Source of the DNA: CAYSZB01 sp964435475
GTDB lineage: Bacteria; Chloroflexota; Anaerolineae; Anaerolineales; Anaerolineaceae
DNA length: 52,148 nt
Assembly (NCBI GenBank): GCA_964435475.1
Contig: CAYSZB010000010.1
Coordinates: 1 to 52,148 of the forward strand
Reading direction: 5' to 3'
Within the stretch, counting starts at the first letter, position 1. Each line of letters opens with the position of its first letter. The notes beneath the pieces were generated by a model. It was given only the letters and a program-made list of their open reading frames with translations. It did not search any database and was not told where the DNA came from. A program made the position numbers and the translations under genes. This document shows positions 34,235 through 42,685 of the stretch, piece after piece.

Positions 34235-34861
34235 ATGGCACAGAAAGCAGATTATTTTAAGACACCCGAATTCGAACCCCTGTTGTTCGTGATCTCAGGC
34301 CCCTCCGGCATCGGAAAGGATGCTGTCGTTTCGGCATTGAAGGAGCGCAACAAGAACACACATTTCGTGATCACCATGACCAGCCGCCTGCCCCGCAAGG
34401 AAGAGGTAGATGGGGTAGATTACTTTTTTGTTACTGCAAAACAATTTGAAGAACTCGTTGAAAAAGGCGATCTATTGGAACACGCGCTGGTTTATTCGGA
34501 CTACAAAGGTATTCCCAAGTCCCAGGTGCAGGAAGCACTGGCATCCGGCAAGGACGTGATCATGCGCCTGGACGTGCAGGGTGCATCCACAATCCGCCAG
34601 ATCTGCCCTGAAGCAATCCTCATCTTCCTGACCGCCCACAACGAAAGTGAGTGGTTGGAACGTTTAAAAGCCAGGCGCAGTGAATCACCCGAAGACCTCG
34701 CCCTGAGGATTGAGACAGCAAAAAAAGAATTCGGCAAGCTCAGTGAGTTTGATTACATCGTGATCAATGGGGATGGCGACCTGGAAGACACCATTGACCG
34801 GATCCAGGCGATCATCACCGCGGAACACCAAAGGGTGGTTCCCCGCAAGGTTACTTTATGA
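34235..34861 (+). CDS. gmk: Guanylate kinase
   Basis: A 208-residue kinase converting GMP to GDP with ATP. The P-loop GPSGIGKDAV has Asp-Ala where many homologues have Gly-Thr or Ser-Ser, so the usual hydroxyl residue is missing. The GMP-binding region keeps TSRLPRKEEVDGVDYFFV, YSDYKGIPKSQV and DVQGA. The lid and adenine parts look normal, with RRSESPEDLALRI. The stop overlaps the rhomboid start (ATGA), so the two are co-translated. AGG lies unusually close to the ATG. Confidence 0.92.
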   Translation: MAQKADYFKTPEFEPLLFVISGPSGIGKDAVVSALKERNKNTHFVITMTSRLPRKEEVDGVDYFFVTAKQFEELVEKGDLLEHALVYSDYKGIPKSQVQEALASGKDVIMRLDVQGASTIRQICPEAILIFLTAHNESEWLERLKARRSESPEDLALRIETAKKEFGKLSEFDYIVINGDGDLEDTIDRIQAIITAEHQRVVPRKVTL

Positions 34862-35613
34862 ATTCTGAACAACCCAACAACCCAACCCAACCCGAGCCAA
34901 GACAGGTTGGGGTCAACGTCCCCCTCAACAAACCGGTTGTAACGTACGTCCTGTTGGGGTTAAATGTGTTTCTTTTTCTAATCCAGATGCTGTTCGAACT
35001 GACAAGCGGTGTGGATTGGTTATTTGTGCTTGGAGGAAAGATCAATGCCCTGATCCTTGAAGGCCAGGTATGGCGGCTGGTCACCCCGGCATTCCTGCAC
35101 TCCAACCTGATGCACATTGCCTTCAACATGTATGCCCTGTTCATCCTTGGCAGGCGCATCGAAAGCACCTACGGACACGGTCGTTTCCTCCTGCTTTACC
35201 TGCTGTCTGCTTTTGGTGGAAACGTGCTTTCATTTGTTCTATCAAATGCCAATTCACTCGGTTCATCCACCGCCATTTTTGGCCTGATCGCCGCCGAAGC
35301 AGTCTTCATCATCCACAATCGCCGGCTATTTGGAGAGCGGGTGAGAGGCATGCTGTTCAATATTGCCTTCATCCTGCTGATCAACCTGGTATTGGGCTTT
35401 TCGGCCAACTCGAACATTGACAATTTTGGTCACCTGGGAGGCCTATTAGGCGGCTTTCTTTTTGCCTCGCTTGCCGGGCCAAAGTGGATCTTGGACGGTT
35501 TACCACCCAATGTGACCATCAAGAACACCAGGACCCGCAAAGATGTCATCATGGCAACAATCCTGGTGATCGTGGGTTTTACCGCCATGTCACTGATCCG
35601 CTTCCTGGGATAA
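34858..35613 (+). CDS. Rhomboid family intramembrane serine protease
   Basis: A 251-residue polytopic membrane protease. A proline-rich cytoplasmic N-terminus (about 1-25) precedes about six TM helices. The catalytic serine is in GSSTAIFG (Ser137) and the catalytic histidine in FGHLGGLLGG (His192). The HSNLMHIAFNMY segment (81-92) supplies the conserved His and Asn of the oxyanion site. Substrates are unknown. It overlaps gmk by 4 bp. Confidence 0.92.
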   Translation: MNSEQPNNPTQPEPRQVGVNVPLNKPVVTYVLLGLNVFLFLIQMLFELTSGVDWLFVLGGKINALILEGQVWRLVTPAFLHSNLMHIAFNMYALFILGRRIESTYGHGRFLLLYLLSAFGGNVLSFVLSNANSLGSSTAIFGLIAAEAVFIIHNRRLFGERVRGMLFNIAFILLINLVLGFSANSNIDNFGHLGGLLGGFLFASLAGPKWILDGLPPNVTIKNTRTRKDVIMATILVIVGFTAMSLIRFLG

Positions 35614-35709
35614 TTGCCAACGCGCGATCCTTCCACCAGGATGGACAGGGATTTTCCCCCTGAGAAACATTTTTTCTGGAAACTTCTACCGAAAACAGTG
35701 CCCGCCAGG

Positions 35710-36381
35710 TTAAAGTAAGCCTGCCCAGTTCAAACCAAGAGAACTGATCGCCATCTCCGGATCCGCCATGAAACCTGGCACAACAAGGTCTGCAACCAGG
35801 CTATCAATCGGGTGTGAGTTGGCAACCCCGATGGTTTTCATGCCTGCAGACCTTCCTGCCTGCAGACCGGCAGGCGCGTCTTCAATGACGATGCAATTTT
35901 CAACGGCAATGCCCAGGGCATGAGCCGCCTTTAAAAACACATCCGGGGCTGGTTTGGATGGCAGGTCTGCCCCAGGGATGATCGCTGAGAAGTATGCACT
36001 GATATCACAGGCATCGATTAATGTGTCAATGTTACACATGGGCGCAGAGGAAGCGATAGCCTGGGAAAAATGTCTTTCCTGGAAAAAATCCAACCACTGG
36101 CGAACCCCCGGGAAAAGCCTGGCACCTTTCTTTGCTCCTTGTAGGAAAATTTCCTCTTTCATGCCGGAAATTTGGTCGAATTGCTCTTTGCTGGGCGTAT
36201 ATCCCAGGTAACGCGGCAGGCTGTAGCCGTTGTTCCTGCCAAAACACTGTTCGAAAGTAGCGTGATCCAGGTCAATGCCAACCGTAGTCAATGCTTCATG
36301 CCACGAAGCAAAATGCAAGGCTTTGGTATCCACCAGGGTTCCGTCCAGGTCCCAGAGAATTCCCACAAAGTCATTTTTCAT
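35710..36381 (-). CDS. HAD family phosphatase, beta-phosphoglucomutase-like
   Basis: A 223-residue HAD hydrolase with the nucleophile motif DLDGTLVDT (Asp11, acid/base Asp13), motif II in AIASSAP, Lys in PSKPAPDVFLKAA and acidic motif IV in VIEDAPAG. The helical cap (about 18-85) and overall size fit the beta-phosphoglucomutase/phosphatase subgroup. It may dephosphorylate a sugar phosphate. AAGGATGAG precedes the ATG. It is a single gene convergent with the rhomboid operon. Confidence 0.87.
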   Translation of the reverse strand: MKNDFVGILWDLDGTLVDTKALHFASWHEALTTVGIDLDHATFEQCFGRNNGYSLPRYLGYTPSKEQFDQISGMKEEIFLQGAKKGARLFPGVRQWLDFFQERHFSQAIASSAPMCNIDTLIDACDISAYFSAIIPGADLPSKPAPDVFLKAAHALGIAVENCIVIEDAPAGLQAGRSAGMKTIGVANSHPIDSLVADLVVPGFMADPEMAISSLGLNWAGLL

Positions 36382-36522
36382 TGAGACTCATCCTTAACCA
36401 GGCGTCTTGACCTGCCTTTTTCTCTTTTTTCGTGATAAACTCATAACCAATCTTACCATGCCGTGTTTTCAGGTATGAGTGTTTTAGCAATAAAATTGAT
36501 GGTCTAAGAAAAGGATTATGCT

Positions 36523-37452
36523 ATGAAACAAGCGGTCAGTATCAGTATCGGGTCTTCAGTACGAAATAAAGAGACAACTGTCCAGATCCTCGGAGAAGAA
36601 GTCAATATCAAACGCATCGGCACGGACGGTGACATGCAAAAAGCTGCCCAGCTCTACCGTGAATTGGATGGCAAAGTGGATGCATTTGGCGTCGGGGGCA
36701 CAGACCTGGGTTTATATATAGACGGTAAGTGGTATGAATTACATTCAGTTAAATCTCTTGTCAAGGATGTTCAAACAACACCAGTCGTCGATGGGCTTGG
36801 ACTAAAAACAACCCTTGAAATCAATGCAGCTCAACACCTGGAGAAAGAGATCCCTGAGTACCTGGCAAAAGTGGGCCGCAAAGTGCTGGTCATGACAGCC
36901 CTGGACCGTTTTGGCCTGGCAAAATCATTCATTGATGGGGGATTTGATTACACATTTGGTGATCTATTGTACTCACTGGGTGTCAATGTGCCGCTCCATA
37001 CCATCCAATCCATTAAAACCCTGGCCGCAATCCTTTTGCCAGTGTTTTCAAGAGTGCCATTTGAGTGGCTCTACCCCACCGGTGAGTCTCAAAATGAGCG
37101 CAAGCCAAAATTTGTTGAGCAATTTCACAAAGCCGCGATCGTCGCTGGCGATTGCCATTACATAACCCGCTACATGCCGGATGAAATGCCCGGCAAAGTG
37201 ATCGTCACCAATACGACCACCCCGGAGGATGTCGCGCTCTTCACAAAGGCCGGGGTGAAATACCTGATGACCACAACGCCGGTGCTGGATGGCCGTTCGT
37301 TCGGCACCAACATGATGGAGGCTGCAATCGTGGCAGCAGCAGGCAGAACCCAGAAGGTCGATTACCGCCATGCAGAAGAGCATTTTGCCTTTTTGGCAGA
37401 TGTGGTAGAGAAAATGGGGATGAAACCACAGATCAGGGAATTGAATAAATGA
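36523..37452 (+). CDS. Conserved protein, possibly of the group annotated quinate 5-dehydrogenase, function uncertain
   Basis: A 309-residue soluble protein. Its start, with VSISIGSSVRNKETTVQILG and RIGTDGDM, recalls proteins I remember being labelled quinate 5-dehydrogenase in Deinococcus-type and Chloroflexota genomes; that label is weakly founded. It has DAFGVGGTDLGLY near residue 60, VLVMTALDRFGLAKS in the middle, and a late segment VIVTNTTTPEDVALFTKAGVKYL resembling a Rossmann-like fold. No catalytic motif is certain. AAAAGGA lies 7 nt before the ATG. It heads an overlapping three-gene operon with a nucleotidyltransferase and a PAP2 phosphatase, hinting at a shared lipid or polyol pathway. 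Confidence 0.6.
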   Translation: MKQAVSISIGSSVRNKETTVQILGEEVNIKRIGTDGDMQKAAQLYRELDGKVDAFGVGGTDLGLYIDGKWYELHSVKSLVKDVQTTPVVDGLGLKTTLEINAAQHLEKEIPEYLAKVGRKVLVMTALDRFGLAKSFIDGGFDYTFGDLLYSLGVNVPLHTIQSIKTLAAILLPVFSRVPFEWLYPTGESQNERKPKFVEQFHKAAIVAGDCHYITRYMPDEMPGKVIVTNTTTPEDVALFTKAGVKYLMTTTPVLDGRSFGTNMMEAAIVAAAGRTQKVDYRHAEEHFAFLADVVEKMGMKPQIRELNK

Positions 37453-38222
37453 AAGCGGTCGTATTAGCTGGTGGGAATGTTGAAAGCGACAGCCTGCTAA
37501 CAGGCAAATTAGAAGCAACCAAAAAATCCCTGGTCATGATCAACGGCAAACCCATGGTGCAGTGGGTCATTGATGCTTTATGCGAAGCACAATCTGTGGA
37601 CCAGATATTCCTGGTTGGCCTTGACGAAGGTGATGATGTCCAATCCAGGAAACCGGTTGTGTACCTTGAAGATACAGGCGGCCTGCTGGAAAACATGCGA
37701 GCTGGTGCAGCCAAAGTGGCAGCGCTCAGCGGCAAGGATGAACTAATATTCATTGTTTCAAGTGATATACCCGGACTAAAAGGTCACATGGTGGACTGGT
37801 TGGCTGGGCAAATTGAAGATGAGCGTTATGACCTTTATTATTGCACAGCGCCAAAAGAAGTCATCGAGAAAACCTTCCCGGGTTCGAACCGCTCCTACAT
37901 TAATTTTAAAGATGTCAGCATCTGTGGCGGCGATATCAACATATTCAACACCGGGATATTCAAGAAAGAAAGCCCACTATGGAAAGGACTGACAGACGCA
38001 AGGAAAAACGCCTTGAAGCAGGCGGGAATGATCGGCTTTGGAACACTTCTGCTGGTGCTGCTAAAGGTCATCACGCTGGAAACAACAGCGCGACGCGTAT
38101 GCCGCAAGTTAAATTTCAAAGGCAAACCACTTTTCGTGCCTTATGCTGAGATGGCCATGGATGTGGACAAGCCCCACCAGTTTACTATGATGGAAGAGTA
38201 CCTTAAAGGACAAACCGCTTAA
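37449..38222 (+). CDS. MobA-like nucleotidyltransferase family protein
   Basis: A 257-residue protein with the nucleotidyltransferase start VVLAGGNVES, the substrate-loop KKSLVMINGKPMVQWVIDAL and an acidic metal site SSDIPGL. It is longer than MobA, with a C-terminal hydrophobic helix (about 195-215, MIGFGTLLLVLLKVI) that could bind the membrane surface. Such enzymes attach a nucleotide to a sugar, polyol or molybdopterin. The membrane-like helix and a PAP2 neighbour favour a lipid or polyol-phosphate role over molybdenum cofactor. It overlaps the genes on both sides (ATGA and TAATG). Confidence 0.8.
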   Translation: MKAVVLAGGNVESDSLLTGKLEATKKSLVMINGKPMVQWVIDALCEAQSVDQIFLVGLDEGDDVQSRKPVVYLEDTGGLLENMRAGAAKVAALSGKDELIFIVSSDIPGLKGHMVDWLAGQIEDERYDLYYCTAPKEVIEKTFPGSNRSYINFKDVSICGGDINIFNTGIFKKESPLWKGLTDARKNALKQAGMIGFGTLLLVLLKVITLETTARRVCRKLNFKGKPLFVPYAEMAMDVDKPHQFTMMEEYLKGQTA

Positions 38223-38773
38223 TGCCCCTGCAAAAATTAAAGGACCTGGATGCCAGGTATTCCGCCAGGCTGCAGGTAAAGGCTGCAAGTTCATTTCTGC
38301 GCCCGGTCTTTATATTCTTTGCCCATTCCGGTGATTCCTGGTTCTGGTTGATCGCACTTGTGCTGATCTGGATCTTTGGCAACCAGGCCTGGCGCTCAAG
38401 ATCTGCCTTTCTTATCATAGGTTTGGTTATCCTGGCAGTTCTGGTTTTGATCATCAAGTTCTCGATCAAGCGCCCCCGCCCGCAAGGAGAATGGGGCGGA
38501 ATTTACCGCACAACCGACCCACATTCCTTTCCCTCGGGGCATGCTGCCCGCTCTGCTGCACTGGCAGTCATGGCATTGGGCATCGGACCTGCCTGGTTCG
38601 CAATCACCCTTTGTATTTGGGCACCGCTTGTTGGTATATCAAGAGTGATCCTCGGTGTACATTATTTATCTGATGTGATCATTGGCTGGATCGTAGGCAT
38701 CGTGGTCGGTACGGTCGCCATATTGCTCATGCCGACCATGCAAAGCCTTTTACCATTCCTGTTCTTAAAATAA
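38222..38773 (+). CDS. PAP2 superfamily membrane phosphatase
   Basis: A 183-residue membrane phosphatase with about five TM helices. All three PAP2 signatures are present: K79-x6-RP, PSGH (104-107) and SRx5HxxxD (Ser140 to Asp151). Family members remove phosphate from phosphatidate, undecaprenyl diphosphate or phosphatidylglycerophosphate. It is the last gene of the three-gene operon, with a one-base start/stop overlap, so it may act on a product of the upstream nucleotidyltransferase pathway. Confidence 0.92.
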   Translation: MPLQKLKDLDARYSARLQVKAASSFLRPVFIFFAHSGDSWFWLIALVLIWIFGNQAWRSRSAFLIIGLVILAVLVLIIKFSIKRPRPQGEWGGIYRTTDPHSFPSGHAARSAALAVMALGIGPAWFAITLCIWAPLVGISRVILGVHYLSDVIIGWIVGIVVGTVAILLMPTMQSLLPFLFLK

Positions 38774-38802
38774 AAGATCAGCCATGTAAATGACTGATCT
38801 TT
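38773..38802. terminator. Terminator between the convergent PAP2 and GH13 genes
   Basis: AAAGATCAG (38773-38781) pairs with CTGATCTTT (38794-38802), with CAT/ATG pairs inside the loop. The A/T-rich ends suit use in both directions. Confidence 0.75.
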
Positions 38803-38810
38803 ATAATTGA

Positions 38811-40259
38811 TTAGTTAAGGATCATGCCCGTTTTGGCATTTATTTTCAGATCCTGGATCACACCTTGTGCCACCTGTATCGTCTGACCTGCCAGGGAATC
38901 CTGTAACAAGAGATCTTTGCCCAAGTGACTTTTCAGATCCAGGCTGAGCGACCTGGATTGATCAGAATTGTTAATGACCACCAAAACCGTCCCGGATGGA
39001 TCTTTCCGCAGGTAGGCGATCACATCCTGCCCTGCATAGAGGGGAACAAAATCGCCTGTTCTCAGGGCAGAATGCTGGTGTCGGATGGTGATCAAGCGTT
39101 TGAAAGTTGCCAACAGCTCTGCATCCCACCTTGTCTCATCCCAGGGGAATGAACGCCGGCACTCCGGGTCCTTACCACCCAGCATGCCGATCTCGTCACC
39201 ATAATAGATACAAGGGGCACCCGGGTAGGTCATCTGGAACAAGGTTGCCAGTTTGAAGGTCTCCTTGTCATTACGGAGCATGCTCAGGAAGCGCGGCATG
39301 TCATGGCTACCGAGCAGGTTGAGCTGTGCCAGTGAAAAATCATACGGATAAAGATGCAGCAACTGCTCAGCACGTTTTATGAATTGATCTGCATCGATCA
39401 CCGGGAAGTTCCTGAAGCCCATCATGCCATCCGCCAGGTGGAAATCCGTTTTATGACCGCCAAAGAATGTCAGGCATGCCAGGGTGAACTGATAATTCAT
39501 CACGGCGTCGAACATGTCGCCTTTCATCCAGCGCTGGGCTTCGGATGGGATCTCACCCACAATGTAGGCATCCGGGTTGGCTGATTTGACCACGCGGCGG
39601 AACTCGCGCCAGAATTCGTCATCATCTATGTCAAACGGCACGTCCAGGCGCCAGCCATCGATGCCCTGTTCGACCCAATAGCGGGCCACATCAAAGATAT
39701 ACTGGCGGACCTGGGGATGGTCGGTGTTAAACTCAGGCAGGGCGGGCGAATTCCACCAGCATCGGTAATTGGGATGACCTTCATAGGCATGCAGCGGGTA
39801 GCCTCGAACATCAAACCAGTGCAGGTAGGGTGATTTCTCGCCGCACTCCAGGATGTGATTGAACTGGAAAAAACCGCGGCTGGCATGGTTGAAGACGCCA
39901 TCCAGGACAATGCGAATATTCCGGCGATGGGCTTCCTTGATGAGGATATCAAATGCTTTCCTGCCACCCAACAAAGGATCAATCAAGTAATAGTCATGCG
40001 TGTGGTAGCGATGGTTGGAAGCAGATTGAAAGATCGGGTTGAAGTAGATGGCATTGATCCCCAGGTCCTGCAGGTAGTCCAGTTTTTCATAGACACCCAA
40101 AAGGTCTCCACCTTTGAAACCTTGTATTGTTGGGGAAGAGTCCCATGGTTCCATGTTATCCGGTTGGACAACTTCTTGACTATGCGCAAAGCGGTCCGGG
40201 AAAATTTGGTAAAAAACTGCATTTTTAACCCACTCAGGGGTGTAATTGAATTCTGACAT
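38811..40259 (-). CDS. GH13 alpha-glucan hydrolase (neopullulanase/cyclomaltodextrinase-like)
   Basis: A 482-residue alpha-amylase family enzyme. The conserved regions are DGVFNH (120-125), GWRLDVPFDI with nucleophile Asp206, YIVGEIPSEA with acid Glu236, and LLGSHDMPR with Asp320. A C-terminal beta domain follows (about 405-482). There is no signal peptide and no N-terminal CBM34-like domain, so it should degrade imported maltodextrins in the cytoplasm. Start ATG 40259 follows GGAGAT at about 7 nt; an in-frame start at 40304 lies within the promoter region. Confidence 0.9.
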   Translation of the reverse strand: MSEFNYTPEWVKNAVFYQIFPDRFAHSQEVVQPDNMEPWDSSPTIQGFKGGDLLGVYEKLDYLQDLGINAIYFNPIFQSASNHRYHTHDYYLIDPLLGGRKAFDILIKEAHRRNIRIVLDGVFNHASRGFFQFNHILECGEKSPYLHWFDVRGYPLHAYEGHPNYRCWWNSPALPEFNTDHPQVRQYIFDVARYWVEQGIDGWRLDVPFDIDDDEFWREFRRVVKSANPDAYIVGEIPSEAQRWMKGDMFDAVMNYQFTLACLTFFGGHKTDFHLADGMMGFRNFPVIDADQFIKRAEQLLHLYPYDFSLAQLNLLGSHDMPRFLSMLRNDKETFKLATLFQMTYPGAPCIYYGDEIGMLGGKDPECRRSFPWDETRWDAELLATFKRLITIRHQHSALRTGDFVPLYAGQDVIAYLRKDPSGTVLVVINNSDQSRSLSLDLKSHLGKDLLLQDSLAGQTIQVAQGVIQDLKINAKTGMILN

Positions 40260-40292
40260 TGCCTGATCTCCAATATATTTATTAACCGCAAA

Positions 40293-40298
40293 ATTATA
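40293..40298 (-). promoter_or_regulatory. -10 box of the GH13 gene
   Basis: TATAAT on the minus strand, about 33 bp upstream of ATG 40259. No clear -35 box. Confidence 0.45.
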
Positions 40299-40342
40299 CT
40301 TCAAAGGTAATCTTTACACTTTATTTTCTCTTGTTTTCTTTG

Positions 40343-40348
40343 TATAAT
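40343..40348 (+). promoter_or_regulatory. -10 box of the ABC exporter operon
   Basis: TATAAT preceded by TG, about 54 bp upstream of ATG 40402. It lies back to back with the GH13 promoter. GAGGTGA supplies the ribosome binding site. Confidence 0.45.
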
Positions 40349-40401
40349 CAAGTCAAGTAATCATAGGCTAATATTTCAAATATAGATCACGAGGTGAACT
40401 T

Positions 40402-41421
40402 ATGACTTCTATTCTGGAAGTAAAGAACCTGGTTAAAAAATACGGCGACTTTACGGCAGTGGATGATATATCTTTTGACATCCAGGAAGGTGAGATCTTC
40501 AGCCTTTTGGGGCCGAATGGCGCAGGCAAATCCACGACCATATCCGTCCTGTCAACACTCTTTCCTGCCACTTCCGGTGATGCGACCATCTGTGGTCATT
40601 CAGTCCGTGAAGATCCAATGAAGGTAAAACAGTCGATCGGGGTGGTTCCGCAGGAGATCGCTTTATATGATGACCTGACCGCCCTGGAGAACCTGCGTTT
40701 CTGGGGTCAGATGTACGGAATTTCAGGCAAAGAACTCGATGTGCGAATCAATGAGATAATGGAGGAAATCGGGCTAAAAGATAAGGCCAAACAGCGCATC
40801 AAGACCTATTCAGGAGGCATGAAGCGGAGGGTGAATATTGGAGTTGGATTGATGCACAAGCCAAAATTGCTCTTCATGGACGAACCGACGGTTGGCATTG
40901 ACCCCCAATCGCGCCGTGCGATACTGGACTCGGTCAAGGCATTGAACCAGGCAGGTATGTCCATCCTCTACACCACCCACTACATGGAGGAAGCACAGGA
41001 ACTTTCCGACCGGGTGGGTATCATCGACCACGGCAANNNNNNNNNNNNNNNNNNNNNNNNNNNNNNNNNNNNNNNNNNNNNNNNNNNNNNNNNNNNNNNN
41101 NNNNNNNNNNNNNNNNNNNNNNNNNNNNNNNNNNNNGAATTAACCCGCCAGGTGGGTGAATCGGATACACTGATCCTGCACCTGGGCGAGAGCGAGGATC
41201 CCTCACACCTGGCAGCAGCCCTGGCATCACTTGAAGGCGTGCTGCAAGCAAGCCCCACGGATCACCAGGTCGCGATCGTCACATCTTCGGCAGAGCAGCT
41301 GCTGGCAGCGGCTGTATCACGAGCCAATGAACTGGGTATCAAGATCCAATCTGTAGATATCCGTGAGCCCAACCTTGAGGCGGTATTCCTGCACCTGACC
41401 GGGCGTGCATTGAGAGATTAG
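40402..41421 (+). CDS. ABC transporter ATP-binding protein (ABC-2 exporter), interrupted by an assembly gap
   Basis: The nucleotide-binding subunit of an ABC-2 exporter (DrrA/CcmA-like). Walker A is GPNGAGKST (37-45), the signature is YSGGMKRR, Walker B is LLFMDEPTVGID and the switch His is in TTHYMEEA. A C-terminal extension of about 90 residues follows the catalytic core, as is common in drug and antibiotic exporters. The N-run interrupts just after IIDHG. By comparison with relatives (HGK, about eight residues, then ELxR) the true missing stretch is probably only 20-40 bases. The apparent 339-residue length is therefore not exact. It is followed by two permease genes. Confidence 0.9.
   Translation: MTSILEVKNLVKKYGDFTAVDDISFDIQEGEIFSLLGPNGAGKSTTISVLSTLFPATSGDATICGHSVREDPMKVKQSIGVVPQEIALYDDLTALENLRFWGQMYGISGKELDVRINEIMEEIGLKDKAKQRIKTYSGGMKRRVNIGVGLMHKPKLLFMDEPTVGIDPQSRRAILDSVKALNQAGMSILYTTHYMEEAQELSDRVGIIDHGXXXXXXXXXXXXXXXXXXXXXXXXXXXXXXXXXXELTRQVGESDTLILHLGESEDPSHLAAALASLEGVLQASPTDHQVAIVTSSAEQLLAAAVSRANELGIKIQSVDIREPNLEAVFLHLTGRALRD
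41037..41136. other. Assembly gap of 100 N inside the ABC ATPase gene
   Basis: Exactly 100 N, a standard scaffolding placeholder. The reading frame is preserved across it, which any true length of 3n+1 would also give. Homology suggests about 25 missing bases. Confidence 0.95.
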
Positions 41422-41423
41422 CC

Positions 41424-42680
41424 ATGGGTATCAAAAAACTATTACTCATCGCTGTAAAAGACCTGCGGCTGATCTTTCGGGACAAGTCTGCACTGGTGCT
41501 GATGCTGATCGCGCCCTTCGTGCTGACGGTTGGCATGGGCGCGATCACAGGACGTTTTTCAGGAACTGTGCAAACCAGCATCGCAGACATCCCTGTTATG
41601 ATCGTCAACCAGGATGAAGGTCCCCTGGGTGAAATCCTGATCGATGTATTCCAGTCAACAGAGCTTGAGACCCTCCTGGAACCCCAGGTGTCGGAAAGTT
41701 ACAATCAAGCCAAGGAAATGGTGGATGCCGATAAAGGCGCGGCAGCGATTTTCATTCCCCGGGGTTTTTCAGAGTCAGTTTTCAGCACACAAGAAAACAC
41801 AAGTGACGAAATTCTCAAGATTGAATTCTATGCCAACCCGACTTCGCCCACCGGGGCAGGTGTTATCAAGACGATCCTCGAGTCATTCCTCAACCGGGTG
41901 GAAGTGAACCGGGTGTATGGAGAAGTTTCCATCAGCCAGATGATCAATAATGGCCTGATCAGCCCTGATATGATCCCGGTTGTCCAGGCTGAACTGGCCC
42001 AGCAAAGCGGGGCAACGATTGGTGAAAAATCCTATATCAGGATCAACCAGCAAACTGCCACCGGGCAGGCGGTCAAGTTCGACATCCTGGCTTACATGGC
42101 ACCCGGCATGGCATTAATGTTCCTGATGTTCACCGTAACCTATGGCAGCCGGTCGCTGCTGTTGGAAAACAGGTCCGGCACTCTGCCGCGCATGCTGGTT
42201 TCGCCAACCCGGTCAGGATACATCCTGGGTGGAAAGGTGTTGGGCATTCTCTTTACCTCGATCGCCCAGCTGGTCATCCTTATCGGCGGCACTTCTCTCC
42301 TGTTTCACCTCAAGTGGGGAGATCCGCTCGGAGTCACCCTGCTCATCCTGGCAGCTGCGTTCGCCGCCACAGGCTGGGGCATGCTGATCGGAGCTTTCCT
42401 CAAAACACCCGGCCAGATCGCCGTAGTTGGCTCTGCCGTGATGCTGATCTTTGGTATTTTGGGAGGCAGCTTTTTTGATCTCAGCATGCTGCCACCGGTC
42501 ATCCAGGTTATCAATAAGATCACACCCAACGCCTGGGGTATCGAGGGTTTTTACACCCTCTCGCTGGGTGGCACTCTCAAAGACATTGGCACGCCTCTCC
42601 TCGCCCTGGCGATTATGGGCAGCATATTATTTGCCATCTCAGCCATCTGGATCAACCGCCGTGGTTTGGCGCGAAAGTAG
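41424..42680 (+). CDS. ABC-2 type transporter permease
   Basis: A 418-residue ABC-2 permease. One TM helix near the N-terminus (about 20-42) is followed by a large extracytoplasmic loop (to about 215) and a C-terminal block of about five TM helices (about 220-410) with GSRSLLLENRSGTLPRMLVS, here in part, as the coupling region. It starts 2 bp after the ATPase stop and ends 5 bp before a second permease of the same type, giving a heterodimeric exporter. Cargo unknown; lipids, drugs or peptides are possible. Confidence 0.9.
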   Translation: MGIKKLLLIAVKDLRLIFRDKSALVLMLIAPFVLTVGMGAITGRFSGTVQTSIADIPVMIVNQDEGPLGEILIDVFQSTELETLLEPQVSESYNQAKEMVDADKGAAAIFIPRGFSESVFSTQENTSDEILKIEFYANPTSPTGAGVIKTILESFLNRVEVNRVYGEVSISQMINNGLISPDMIPVVQAELAQQSGATIGEKSYIRINQQTATGQAVKFDILAYMAPGMALMFLMFTVTYGSRSLLLENRSGTLPRMLVSPTRSGYILGGKVLGILFTSIAQLVILIGGTSLLFHLKWGDPLGVTLLILAAAFAATGWGMLIGAFLKTPGQIAVVGSAVMLIFGILGGSFFDLSMLPPVIQVINKITPNAWGIEGFYTLSLGGTLKDIGTPLLALAIMGSILFAISAIWINRRGLARK

Positions 42681-42685
42681 GTGAC

